Shown piece by piece: positions 17,992-26,464 of a DNA stretch of 64,000 nt (the stretch's first letter is position 1; every line of letters starts with the position of its first letter). The stretch covers positions 38,466 to 102,465 of the forward strand of contig NZ_JALJRK010000012.1 of the NCBI RefSeq assembly GCF_024519725.1, given 5' to 3'. A model generated the notes under the pieces. That model saw only the letters and a list, made by a program, of their open reading frames with translations. It made no database searches and was not told where the DNA came from. Origin of the DNA: Microvirga sp. Mcv34 (lineage in GTDB: Bacteria > Pseudomonadota > Alphaproteobacteria > Rhizobiales > Beijerinckiaceae). The position numbers and the translations under genes were made by a program.

Positions 17992-20567
17992 GAGCGGCGT
18001 CCCAGGCGGTTCAGGAGCAGCGAGGTCGCGATGCCCAGGAAGGTACAGCACGCCAGCAAGAGGAGCGCATAGGGAAGGATGTTCGCGGACATCCAGTTCG
18101 CCGCAACCAGGCGCAGGTTCGTCAGGGACGGGGGCTGCGTCTGCACGAAGCGGTATTCCTTGATGGGCTCGATCTGCAGCTTCATCTCGCTGGGATCGAG
18201 CGCCACCGCCCGGCCGGCAACCTGGGACCAGATCATCGGATTCGCCAGCCGAGCCGTCTCGTCCGCGAGGGCCCTGTCCGTGCGAGCCGTTACAAGGGTC
18301 CAGACCCCGGAGGCGTCGGTGCGGCTCTGCGCCACCAGCAGGGACGCCCGCTGCGGCGGCTCATAGGGCGCGTCGGCGCGCTCGTTCAGCGACAGGGATT
18401 TGAGAGACAGGTTGAACGTCTTCTCCATCCAGTCCTGCACCGTGCCGATCGTCTGCTGAAGAACGCCACGGCGTTGGAACGTCTCCGACCAGCGCTTGCG
18501 GACCTCGTCCGTGGAGGCGGCCGCCATGCGGTCCGGTGACCCTTGCGGTGCCGGGAGGCTGAAATCCGTGTTGGCCGTTTGTGGTCCCGCCCTGTCGCCT
18601 GCGGTCGGTGTCGAAGGCCAGATCATGCGCAGATGCTCCGACACCTTCACGCGGTTGAGGAGACCGGCGGGAATCTGATCGACGGCGCCGATGAAAAGCA
18701 CCGATTCGTCGTCCGCCGATGCGGCATTGGCGAATTGCGCCCGCACCGGCGTGCCGGCGCTGCGCGCCATGCGGGCGAGCAGGGTTCCGGCTGCGGAATA
18801 GTTCAGGGGATCGGGCCGGGCCAGAACCACGGTCGTGGGGAGATCCTCGTCCGGGAAGCGGCCCGAACTCAGGACCGCGAGGTCCGGCAGGCGCCCGATG
18901 CGTCCATAGGTCGGAAACTCGAGCGTGGTGGTGTCGAACAGGACGAAGCGGTTCGTCTCGGAAAGAGTCTCGCCCGGGGTGCAGCGCTCGTCGGCGTCCG
19001 TCAGCAGCGCGGCCTCGATGGTGATGTGGTTGAGCCCGGACTTGAAGTTCTTGAGCGGCACGCGGACGTTGTATCGCTTGACGATGTCTCCCTGCGAGGT
19101 GATCGTCATTTGCGTGCTGATCATGCCGTTGACGAACACGTTCACGTGGCTGCCCGGCCTCACGGCGGACGTGTAGGCCGCATCGAGATGCAGGATGGTC
19201 TCGCCATATTCGGTGGCGTAGAAATCCGGCGGCAGGTTGATGGAAAAGCCCACCTTCAGCCGCCGCCCGGAGAATTCCTGCGTCGGGACGCCGAGATCGG
19301 CGAAGCGGAAGTTCTGGGCGCCGAAGGCGGTCGGCACTTCCGGCCATTGCCATGAGGCGGTGTCGATCATGCCCCGCTCGGACTGGGCGCCTCCCAGCCC
19401 ACGGGTTCCGACGATGCCGATGGCAGTATCGAGGTCCTGCCAGCTCGGACCGGAGACCACCAGGGTCGAGCCCAGGGAGCCCGGCTCCTGCATCATCATG
19501 GTCAGAGGCTGGATTGACGCGGCGTCCGGAACGCCGGCGACCAGTCCGCGCAACTCGCTGGCCAAGCCCATGGCCACCTTGATCGTGCCGACCGGTGACG
19601 GGCCTGGATCGGCTTCCACCACCTGAATGACCGGATGGGCATAGCGCCCGCGCAGGGCGACGAACTGCACCAGACGCAGCAGGCGGTCGCGAATTTCGGG
19701 ACGATAGATCTTGGGGGCGACCACGCGGATCGTGGTCACGCCTTCATGATCGACACCGACGGCGGGCAGGTCGTCCAGGCCGCGCAGGGTCTTGGTGGCG
19801 CCCTCGGCGAAGACGAGCTTCGTGGAGGCCGAGTCGACGTCGGTCCAAAGCTCGTAGGTGGCCTCGATCGTGCAGTCCGTCCGGTGGCGCTGGAAGGCCT
19901 CCACGCGGACGATATTCTGCCCCGCACGCAGGAGGCCGGGGCGGATCGATGCCGTCAGGCGCTTGATGTCCGTTGACGAGGAAATCGGCGTGTCGACCAC
20001 GGATTCTCCGTTGATCGCGATCCGCAGGCGCGAGCCTTCCGGCATGACCACGACGGCGTTCTTGTAGCCGATGGCGATGCTGGCGCCACTCGAGGCTTCG
20101 TCCTGGGTGAGGTGGACCGTCCAGGACCGGGCATCGGTCTCGCCCTCGAGGCGGAGCGTCTCGAAGGGCAGGATGGGACGTTCGATCCGCGTCGCGTTGC
20201 GGGCCGCCGAGGCTCCAGCCGCAGGCGGCGCGGCCGGTCTGGCGGGGGCAGGAGTGCCGGCCTGGGCCGGAGGGGTCGGACTCTGGGGCGCAGCGTTGAA
20301 AGGCGCTGTCCCGCCGGAGGGAGGCACGGACGGGGAGGGAGCGGCCGGCGGTGCCGTGGACGGACCGGACGGCGCGGCGCCTTGCTGGCGCATCTCGAAG
20401 GGAGCCGCAGCCGGAGCCTGTTGCGCCGGTTGCTGCTGCGGTGCGGGCTGGGTGGCCGGGGGCGTGCTCGGCGCGCCCGGCGACATGCTGAAGGGCGTCT
20501 GCGCGACGGCGCCCTGCGCGCCCAGCGCCTGTATGGCCAGCAGAGAGGAGATCAGGACCCGACGCAC
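17988..20567 (-). CDS. bcsB: Cellulose synthase regulatory/guide subunit BcsB
   Basis: Periplasmic subunit of 859 residues, anchored by one C-terminal helix (about 830-852, NILPYALLLLACCTFLGIATSLLL), which forms the catalytic complex with BcsA. It has a signal peptide (1-22), then a Pro/Ala/Gln-rich low-complexity linker (about 27-128). Alternating carbohydrate-binding and flavodoxin-like BcsB domains follow (ISSSTDIKRLTASIRPGLL; TYGRIGRLPDLAVLSSGRFPDEDLPTTVVL). The linker is long for the family. It sits 9 bases after bcsA and overlaps bcsZ. Confidence 0.94.
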   Translation of the reverse strand: MRRVLISSLLAIQALGAQGAVAQTPFSMSPGAPSTPPATQPAPQQQPAQQAPAAAPFEMRQQGAAPSGPSTAPPAAPSPSVPPSGGTAPFNAAPQSPTPPAQAGTPAPARPAAPPAAGASAARNATRIERPILPFETLRLEGETDARSWTVHLTQDEASSGASIAIGYKNAVVVMPEGSRLRIAINGESVVDTPISSSTDIKRLTASIRPGLLRAGQNIVRVEAFQRHRTDCTIEATYELWTDVDSASTKLVFAEGATKTLRGLDDLPAVGVDHEGVTTIRVVAPKIYRPEIRDRLLRLVQFVALRGRYAHPVIQVVEADPGPSPVGTIKVAMGLASELRGLVAGVPDAASIQPLTMMMQEPGSLGSTLVVSGPSWQDLDTAIGIVGTRGLGGAQSERGMIDTASWQWPEVPTAFGAQNFRFADLGVPTQEFSGRRLKVGFSINLPPDFYATEYGETILHLDAAYTSAVRPGSHVNVFVNGMISTQMTITSQGDIVKRYNVRVPLKNFKSGLNHITIEAALLTDADERCTPGETLSETNRFVLFDTTTLEFPTYGRIGRLPDLAVLSSGRFPDEDLPTTVVLARPDPLNYSAAGTLLARMARSAGTPVRAQFANAASADDESVLFIGAVDQIPAGLLNRVKVSEHLRMIWPSTPTAGDRAGPQTANTDFSLPAPQGSPDRMAAASTDEVRKRWSETFQRRGVLQQTIGTVQDWMEKTFNLSLKSLSLNERADAPYEPPQRASLLVAQSRTDASGVWTLVTARTDRALADETARLANPMIWSQVAGRAVALDPSEMKLQIEPIKEYRFVQTQPPSLTNLRLVAANWMSANILPYALLLLACCTFLGIATSLLLNRLGRRS

Positions 20568-20576
20568 GATGAACCT

Positions 20577-22772
20577 CTATTTGGCAGCCGAAGGGACGGC
20601 CGGTACCTGAGGCTTCGAGGCGCCGATCTTCTGCAGGCCGAAGAAATAGGAGAGGCCTCGTCCCGTCTGGTAGAACGCGACCATGAAGAACCACAGCGTT
20701 CCCCGGAGCACTCCGATGTCGTGGTGCCGGTTCTTCTGGAACTGGCTCCACTGGTCGGCATTCGCGAAGACCAGATCGGCGATCATCCGGCGATGCTCGG
20801 GCTTCTCGATGAGGAAACGGCAGCCGAGCAGCAGCCCCTTGTCGTCCATCCCGACCTTGCGGATCTCCATGGGCAGGTGCTGGACGGGAAGGTTGGAGAA
20901 GGGCTGGAATTCGAGGGTGCCGGCGGTTCCCTTCTTCAGCTTCGGTTCGGCCGACGGCGGAACGTGGACCCTTGCGCCTCCGACCGAGACGTCCCTCACG
21001 ACCGCGTCGATGGTCTCGTCGCCCATGATGAAGCGGCAGGGACGCTCCACGCGGACGCGATGGCTATGGCGCCGGGTGGCCCGCTCGGAGACCACGCCCA
21101 GGGCGCAGCCGGCGATGATGAGGTTGAGGACGTTCCAGGCGCCCGTCACAAGGGTGAGGTCCGCCTTATAGGGCTCCGCCCAGACACGGAGGCCGGTGGC
21201 GATGACGCCGAGGATCAGGATGCCGAAGATGATGAAGTACGGCGTTCCCAATTCCGAGACGCGGCTCTCCGCCATGGATTCGTTCTTCGCCGTGACCTTG
21301 AAGGTGGGCTTGCTGGGATTGGCGATCACCGACAGCACGGCCGGCAGCAGGTAGATCGTCTGGATGTACTCGTAGAGATCCGAGATCCACGGCCAGCGAT
21401 AGCGGCCGTAGAGATAGTTCTGCATCATGAAGTTCACCATCATGTAGGTGAACGTGTAGGCGAGGAACTCGCCGCCCGACGCGGTGAAGATCTCGAGCGA
21501 GAAGAAGAGATAACAGAGCGGCGAAATGAGGAAGCAGAACCGCGAGAACGGGAACAGCCAGAACATGCTGCTCGACATGTAGCACAGGCGCTGCGAGATC
21601 TTCAGCCCGCGCTTGAGAGGCGGAAACTTGTAGCGCAGGATCTGCATCATGCCCTGCGCCCACCGGGAGCGCTGGCCGATGAAGCTCGCGAAGCTGTCCG
21701 GCTGAAGGCCGGCGATCAGCGGCTTGTCCACGTAGACGCTCGTCCAGCCGCGGGAATGGAGCTCGAGGGCGGTCTCGCAATCCTCGGTGATGCTGACGCC
21801 GCTGAATCCGTTGGTTTCCTGAAGGGCCTCGCGCCGGAGCACGGCGGCCGAGCCGCAGAAGAACGCCGCGTCCCATTTGTCGAGACCGCGCTGGATGACG
21901 CCGTAGAACATCTCGTTCTCGGACGGCATGGTCTGGAATGTGCCGAGATTGCGCTCCAGCGGATCGGGATTGATGAAGAAGTGCGGAGTCTGGACCAGGA
22001 ACAGGTTCTTGTCCTTGGTGAAATAACCGACCGTCTCCATGAGGAAGCTGCGCGCGGGGGCGTGGTCCGCATCGAACACGGCCACCAGGTCGCCGGTCGA
22101 GTTCTCGAGTCCGTTGTTGAGGTTGCCGGCCTTGGCGTGCAGGTTGCGCGCGCGGGTCAGGTACTTCACGTCCATGACGTCGCAGAGCGCCTGGAGTTCG
22201 GCGCGGCGCTCACGGGCTTCCTGGGCAGTCTTGGCGTTGCTCGAATTGCACTTCTCGTCCGTGCCGCCGTCGTCCAGCAGCCAGACCGTGACCTTGTCCT
22301 CGGGATAGGTCATGGCCTTCGCGGCCGCCAGGGTCGTCGCCAGGAGGTCGGCGCCTTCGTTGTAGCTCGGCACGAACACGTCGACGGTCGGCAGGTTCTC
22401 GGGGTCGATCTGCGGCGCCTTGCGGGATTTCAGGGGGCTCGACACCACGAAGAGGCTCAGGAACAGCATCATGACGCTGTACATCTCGGCCAGATAAAGC
22501 AGGAAGCCCGGGATGAAGCTCGTGATCTCGGTAATCGGCGGGATCGTGCTGGTGGTGCGCCAGAAGACATAGCGCAGGACGATGGCGGTGCCGAGAGCCA
22601 GCGCGATCAGCCGCCAGATGCCCTGGGCCCGGAAGAACTTCAGGATGATCATGCAGGCCACGACCGTGAGGCCCGCGACGAGGTGTGCCTGGATGCTGAT
22701 TGGAAGAGCAACGATCGAGATGATCAATACCGCCGCCACGGCCCAAAAGGCCACGATAAGACCTGCTCGCAT
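20577..22772 (-). CDS. bcsA: Cellulose synthase catalytic subunit BcsA
   Basis: Processive family-2 glycosyltransferase of 731 residues that polymerises UDP-glucose and pushes cellulose through its own membrane channel. N-terminal helices lie within about 1-105. Catalytic motifs in order are DDGGTDE, DADHAP, TEDCETA and QRSRW (Q-x-x-R-W). Further helices follow to about 540. The C-terminal PilZ domain has its c-di-GMP motifs RRHSHR (RxxxR) and DVSVGG. Activity should therefore depend on c-di-GMP. There is a 159-base spacer after bcsN, containing a 23-bp palindrome, and a 9-base spacer to bcsB. Confidence 0.97.
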   Translation of the reverse strand: MRAGLIVAFWAVAAVLIISIVALPISIQAHLVAGLTVVACMIILKFFRAQGIWRLIALALGTAIVLRYVFWRTTSTIPPITEITSFIPGFLLYLAEMYSVMMLFLSLFVVSSPLKSRKAPQIDPENLPTVDVFVPSYNEGADLLATTLAAAKAMTYPEDKVTVWLLDDGGTDEKCNSSNAKTAQEARERRAELQALCDVMDVKYLTRARNLHAKAGNLNNGLENSTGDLVAVFDADHAPARSFLMETVGYFTKDKNLFLVQTPHFFINPDPLERNLGTFQTMPSENEMFYGVIQRGLDKWDAAFFCGSAAVLRREALQETNGFSGVSITEDCETALELHSRGWTSVYVDKPLIAGLQPDSFASFIGQRSRWAQGMMQILRYKFPPLKRGLKISQRLCYMSSSMFWLFPFSRFCFLISPLCYLFFSLEIFTASGGEFLAYTFTYMMVNFMMQNYLYGRYRWPWISDLYEYIQTIYLLPAVLSVIANPSKPTFKVTAKNESMAESRVSELGTPYFIIFGILILGVIATGLRVWAEPYKADLTLVTGAWNVLNLIIAGCALGVVSERATRRHSHRVRVERPCRFIMGDETIDAVVRDVSVGGARVHVPPSAEPKLKKGTAGTLEFQPFSNLPVQHLPMEIRKVGMDDKGLLLGCRFLIEKPEHRRMIADLVFANADQWSQFQKNRHHDIGVLRGTLWFFMVAFYQTGRGLSYFFGLQKIGASKPQVPAVPSAAK

Positions 22773-22855
22773 CGTTTGGATTCTCGGCTCAAGGATTGAG
22801 TGGGAGATTGCACACTTAGTTTAAGACTAAAGACGGGTCTATTAATATCTCTATA

Positions 22856-22878
22856 GTGACAGTTAGGCCTAATGTCAC
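22856..22878. promoter_or_regulatory. Near-perfect 23-bp palindrome upstream of bcsA
   Basis: GTGACA-G-TTAGGCCTAA-TGTCAC: every base pairs except G22862. It lies 84-106 bases before the bcsA ATG in an AT-rich patch, with a second short inverted repeat TTAGT/ACTAA at 22816-22830. No T-run follows on either strand, so a protein-binding operator is likelier than a terminator. The regulator is unknown. Confidence 0.6.
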
Positions 22879-22931
22879 AGCAGTAAACGGAATATTACTC
22901 TGTGTAACTTAGTTTCAATAAGGGCATGACG

Positions 22932-23909
22932 TTACTGAACGGGGGGCGGCGGCACGATGGGGTAGCCGCTCGGTACGGCGGGTTCCGGCGGCGCGGCAGG
23001 AGACTGTATGGCAGGGGCGATCGTATCCTTGTCGATCGTGCGGCGGGGCGCCCGAACGGACGTCGTGACCTGTCGCGTGCTCTCGATATTATTTCGCCGG
23101 CGGGCAACCGTGGCCCGTCCTTCGCTGTCCCCAAGGCCCAGCGGATACATCGGGGCGTCCTTCTCTCCGAGATGCTGGGGCGGCGAGGGCGGATCCCCGT
23201 ATGGGTTCCAGGATTCCTGACGGTAATAGGCCGCGATGGTGTAGCCGTAGAAGACGCGCAGCAGCTGATCCACGCTGGCGTCCGCATCGCAGAGGCGCAG
23301 GCGAACGGAAATCGCTCCGCCCGGCACGAAGATGGCGGGTTCGCCTGGTTCGATCTGCTGCCAGGCATAGAGGCACAGGTCGCCCGTGGAGGAGCGCCCG
23401 GTGGCGAAGCCGAAGGGGCCGAAGCGGTTCTGCACGTAGACCAGCGAGGTCTCCATCTCGACACCCGGCATCCGCTCTTCCATCTCGCGCTGGAGCCGGT
23501 CCGGGGTCATGGAGGGCAGCGTCAGGGAATTCGGGACTTCCATGTTGCCCGCCGTGTTGTTGAGCAGGCTCACGTAGAAGGCATTTTGCCCCGTGGTGAG
23601 GGAAGCCGTCGAGAGGGCGATCTCCTGCGAAAGGCCGTCCTGGTATTGCTGCTGCAGCACGGCCACCACGGACGGACCGCCCGGCGGGGGAACGACGATC
23701 GCCCGCGCGGCCGGAACTTCGGACATGAGGCTCGCGAAGCCCAGGTCCGAGCGTCCTGCACAGGCGGACACGGTCATCAGGACGATGCCGGCCGCAAGAC
23801 AGCTCAGCGCTTTGCGTGCGACGGCCCGAGCCGGACGGAAGGTTTCCGGGCGCCGAGCGGAATGGGCCATGCTGAGACACGTCTGATTCGGTGGCATCGA
23901 GGCGGTCAT
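22932..23909 (-). CDS. bcsN: BcsN-like cellulose biosynthesis lipoprotein
   Basis: Predicted lipoprotein: a positively charged N-terminus, the hydrophobic stretch LSCLAAGIVLMTV and a lipobox VSAC. The core runs RAIVVPPPGGPSVVAVLQQQYQDGLSQEIALSTASLTTGQN and resembles the BcsN family of alphaproteobacterial cellulose operons. A Pro-rich tail ends PSGYPIVPPPPVQ. It is the first gene of the bcs operon. The start is uncertain: 23993, 23909 (MTASMPPNQ) and 23870 (MAHSARRPE) are all possible. A good promoter lies at 24046-24073. The molecular role of BcsN is not established. Confidence 0.75.
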   Translation of the reverse strand: MTASMPPNQTCLSMAHSARRPETFRPARAVARKALSCLAAGIVLMTVSACAGRSDLGFASLMSEVPAARAIVVPPPGGPSVVAVLQQQYQDGLSQEIALSTASLTTGQNAFYVSLLNNTAGNMEVPNSLTLPSMTPDRLQREMEERMPGVEMETSLVYVQNRFGPFGFATGRSSTGDLCLYAWQQIEPGEPAIFVPGGAISVRLRLCDADASVDQLLRVFYGYTIAAYYRQESWNPYGDPPSPPQHLGEKDAPMYPLGLGDSEGRATVARRRNNIESTRQVTTSVRAPRRTIDKDTIAPAIQSPAAPPEPAVPSGYPIVPPPPVQ

Positions 23910-24018
23910 GAAGAACTTTGATATCTCTGGAACTGGCCAGGCGGCCGCATGGGCTGCCGTGAAGGAGGGACGGGGCTTAGCGGATCGGCCCATCCGGCTG
24001 GATGGTTAATCAGCTATG

Positions 24019-24030
24019 ACCATTCATGGT
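24019..24030. promoter_or_regulatory. Inverted repeat at the predicted bcs transcription start
   Basis: ACCAT-TC-ATGGT lies about 10-20 bases downstream of the transcription start implied by the promoter at 24046-24073. This is a common place for a repressor to block transcription. It is flanked by two copies of TGGTTAA (24003-24009 and 24027-24033). Short, so only a candidate. Confidence 0.35.
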
Positions 24031-24045
24031 TAACGAAACGTAAGT

Positions 24046-24073
24046 ATTATAGCCAGGGCGGACTATAATCCAA
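24046..24073 (-). promoter_or_regulatory. Candidate promoter of the cellulose operon (bcsN)
   Basis: On the minus strand TTGGAT (24068-24073) and a perfect TATAAT (24046-24051) are separated by 16 bases. It is the best-looking sigma70-type promoter in the window, pointing at bcsN. The leader to the chosen bcsN start would be about 130 bases. The remainder of 23910-24258 holds no gene. Confidence 0.55.
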
Positions 24074-24187
24074 TGACGGACGGCAGCCGTCTTGAACCGC
24101 TGCACCGGAGGGCCTACAAGCGGCGCATATCCTGCGGTGCTCCTGAGTTTAGGTGAGCCGGGGCCATTTTCTGTCCAGATTGTTTGA

Positions 24188-24208
24188 CCTGTCCTGTCGA
24201 TGGACAGG
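24188..24208 (+). promoter_or_regulatory. Leader hairpin before the Bcr/CflA pump
   Basis: Inverted repeat CCTGTCC/GGACAGG (24188-24194 and 24202-24208, 7-base loop), followed by CCGTTTTC, 50 bases before the pump's ATG. It resembles a weak terminator in the leader and might attenuate the pump gene. Confidence 0.3.
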
Positions 24209-24258
24209 CCGTTTTCTCAATCCCGGCTCGTCGGCCGGGGCTACGAAAGCCGTTCTCC

Positions 24259-25446
24259 ATGAAGTCCGCCTTTTTGCGCAACGCGCTCGTCCTCGGCATG
24301 CTCTCGGCTGTCGGGCCCTTCGCCATCGATATGTACCTGCCGTCGTTCCCGGCCATCGCCCGCGAGTTCCAGGTGGATGTCAGCGCCGTGCAGATGAGCC
24401 TGATGAGCTTCTTCCTGGCCGTTGCGGTCTGCCAGATCGTCTACGGGCCGCTCTCGGACCGGTTCGGCCGCAAGCCGCCGCTCTATTTCGGCCTCGGCCT
24501 TTTCGTCCTGGCCGGCATCGGCTGCAGCTTCGCGCCCAATGTGGAGACCCTCATCGCCTTCCGCTTCCTCCAGGGCGTGGGGTCCTGTGCGGCCATGGTC
24601 ATTCCCCGGGCCATCATCCGGGACCTGCATACCGGCCATGAGGCGGCCCGGCTGATGGCCACGACGATGCTGGTCTTCAGCGTCTCTCCCATCCTGGCGC
24701 CGCTCGCCGGCAGCACCCTGACGGCCTTCTTCAGCTGGCGCGCGATCTTCTGGGCCATCGCCGTGATCGGCCTTGCCGGCCTCGCCGTCGTTCTCTTCCT
24801 GCTGCCGGAGACCCACAAGCCGAACGCGGAGCGTAAAGGCATCGGACATGCCTTCTCCACCTACCGGGGCCTCCTGAAGGACCGCCGATTCCTGGGCCTC
24901 GCCTTCATCGGCGGCTTCAGCCAGGCCAGCTTCTTTGCCTATCTGGCCGGATCGTCGGTCATCTTCATCGAGCATTACGGCCTCACGCCGTCCGCCTACA
25001 GCATGGTGTTCGCGTCGAACGCCATCGCGTTCATCGGCAGCGCTCAGTTCAACAGCTTCTTCATGCGCCGCTTCGGCGCCGAGCGGGTGGTGAGAACCGC
25101 GATCTCCTGCTTCGCCGCACTGGTGATCCTGCTGTTCGTGCTGACGATCCTGGGCGTCGACAATGTCTATGTTCTCTGGGGCCTGCTCTTCGTCTCCTTC
25201 GGCTGCCTCGGCTATGTCATCCCCTCGACGGCCGTTCTGGCGCTCGAGGAGCATGGGCCCGTGGCTGGGACCGCCTCGGCGCTCATGGGGACGCTCCAGC
25301 TCAGCACGGGCGCGGTGATCATCGTGCTCGTGAGCGCCTTCTACAACGGCACCCCGCTCTCGATGGTCAGTGCCATCGTGGTCTGCGGGATCGTCGCGTT
25401 CACCTTGAGCCGCCGCGTCATGAAGCCGAAGCGCGTCTATCCCTGA
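24259..25446 (+). CDS. Bcr/CflA-family multidrug efflux MFS transporter
   Basis: Inner-membrane drug:proton antiporter of 395 residues with about 12 helices. Seen are the N-terminal MLSAVGPFAIDMYLPSFPAIA, typical of Bcr/CflA pumps, and motif A in the loop between helices 2 and 3 (GPLSDRFGRKPPLYFG). Also seen is the helix-5 region FSVSPILAPLAGSTLTAFFSWRAIFW. The frame opens at 24184, but homology begins at MKSAFLRNALVLG. Its 3' end overlaps the convergent LysR gene by 10 bases. The substrate cannot be read from sequence. Confidence 0.9.
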   Translation: MKSAFLRNALVLGMLSAVGPFAIDMYLPSFPAIAREFQVDVSAVQMSLMSFFLAVAVCQIVYGPLSDRFGRKPPLYFGLGLFVLAGIGCSFAPNVETLIAFRFLQGVGSCAAMVIPRAIIRDLHTGHEAARLMATTMLVFSVSPILAPLAGSTLTAFFSWRAIFWAIAVIGLAGLAVVLFLLPETHKPNAERKGIGHAFSTYRGLLKDRRFLGLAFIGGFSQASFFAYLAGSSVIFIEHYGLTPSAYSMVFASNAIAFIGSAQFNSFFMRRFGAERVVRTAISCFAALVILLFVLTILGVDNVYVLWGLLFVSFGCLGYVIPSTAVLALEEHGPVAGTASALMGTLQLSTGAVIIVLVSAFYNGTPLSMVSAIVVCGIVAFTLSRRVMKPKRVYP

Positions 25447-26339
25447 CGGATCTCGCTCAGGATCCAGTCGCGGAAGGAGCGCAGGAGCGGCGTCTCCGCC
25501 TTGTGCTCCGGATAGACGAGATAATAGGCGCCGCCGCTGACGAGGCTCTGGGGAAACAGGATCTCGAGGCGGCGGGACGCCAGCTCGTCGGCGATGAGGA
25601 AGTGCGGGATGAGCGCGGCCCCGAGCCCCGCCGCGGCGGCCTGGGCCACCATGGCGAATTGCTCGAAGCGCGGGCCGCGCAGCGGATTGCCGACGCTCAC
25701 GCCGACACTGGCGAACCACTCCGCCCAGGCCGTCGGGCGGGTGCTCTGCTGGAGCAGGGTGGCGCGGGTGAGATCCTGCGGCGTGCGCAAATTCTCCCGC
25801 TCCCGATAGGCCGGGCTGCAGACGGGCACGACCTCCTCATTCCGCAGCAATTCGCAAACCGCCCCCGGCCAATGAGGCTCGCCGAAATGGATGGCCGCAT
25901 CGAACGGGTCGGTGTCAAAATCGAAGGGGACGAGGCGTACGCCGAAATTCACCGTCGCGCCGGGATGCCGGGTGAAGAAGTCTGGGATGCGCGGAATGAG
26001 CCAGCGGGTGCCGAAGGTCGGCAGGGTGGCGAGGTTCAGGACCCCGCTCGTGCCCGAGAGCGCAATGGCCTGATGGGTCGCGTCGGAGAGTTCGGACAGG
26101 GTGCTGCGGACCTGGGAGGCATACATGCGCCCCACATCGGTGAGCACGACCCGCTGGCGGGAGCGGCTGAACAGGGAAACTCCGAGGGATTCCTCCAGCT
26201 GCTGGATCTGGCGCGAGACCGCGCTCTGCGTCAGGTTCAGCTCCTCGGCGGCTCTCGACACGCTGCCATGGCGGGCTGTGGCCTCGAAGGCCAGGAGGTT
26301 GCCCACATTGGGCAGAAAGCCGCGACGAAACACGTTCAT
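25437..26339 (-). CDS. LysR-family regulator (GcvA/GcdR-like), divergent from gcdH
   Basis: LysR regulator of 300 residues. The winged helix-turn-helix (about 10-70) reads LLAFEATARHGSVSRAAEELNLTQSAVSRQIQQLEE, and the ligand-binding domain begins at about 95 (SGTSGVLNLATLPTFGTRWLIPRIP). The C-terminal AEWFASVGV...AAAGLGAALIPHFLI is GcvA-like. It is transcribed away from gcdH with 125 bases between starts, the classic layout for a LysR regulator and its target. In Pseudomonas the LysR protein GcdR controls gcdHG, so a glutarate-responsive role is plausible. The start at 26339 was chosen because the upstream extension is not LysR-like. Confidence 0.88.
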   Translation of the reverse strand: MNVFRRGFLPNVGNLLAFEATARHGSVSRAAEELNLTQSAVSRQIQQLEESLGVSLFSRSRQRVVLTDVGRMYASQVRSTLSELSDATHQAIALSGTSGVLNLATLPTFGTRWLIPRIPDFFTRHPGATVNFGVRLVPFDFDTDPFDAAIHFGEPHWPGAVCELLRNEEVVPVCSPAYRERENLRTPQDLTRATLLQQSTRPTAWAEWFASVGVSVGNPLRGPRFEQFAMVAQAAAAGLGAALIPHFLIADELASRRLEILFPQSLVSGGAYYLVYPEHKAETPLLRSFRDWILSEIRQG

Positions 26340-26464
26340 TCCATTTGAGAATAACCTGCTGCGAAGATGTCGATTTACATTTTCCCTGTCCAGCGCGATT
26401 TTGCCGCTCAAATTCAATGGCTTTGGTGAGCCTGCTAGGCTGACCGCAGATACTTTCGGGAAGG

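Noticed and set aside
20112..22799. An 895-codon plus-strand frame over bcsA and bcsB
   Set aside because: Antisense shadow; BcsA and BcsB on the other strand carry complete catalytic and PilZ motifs.
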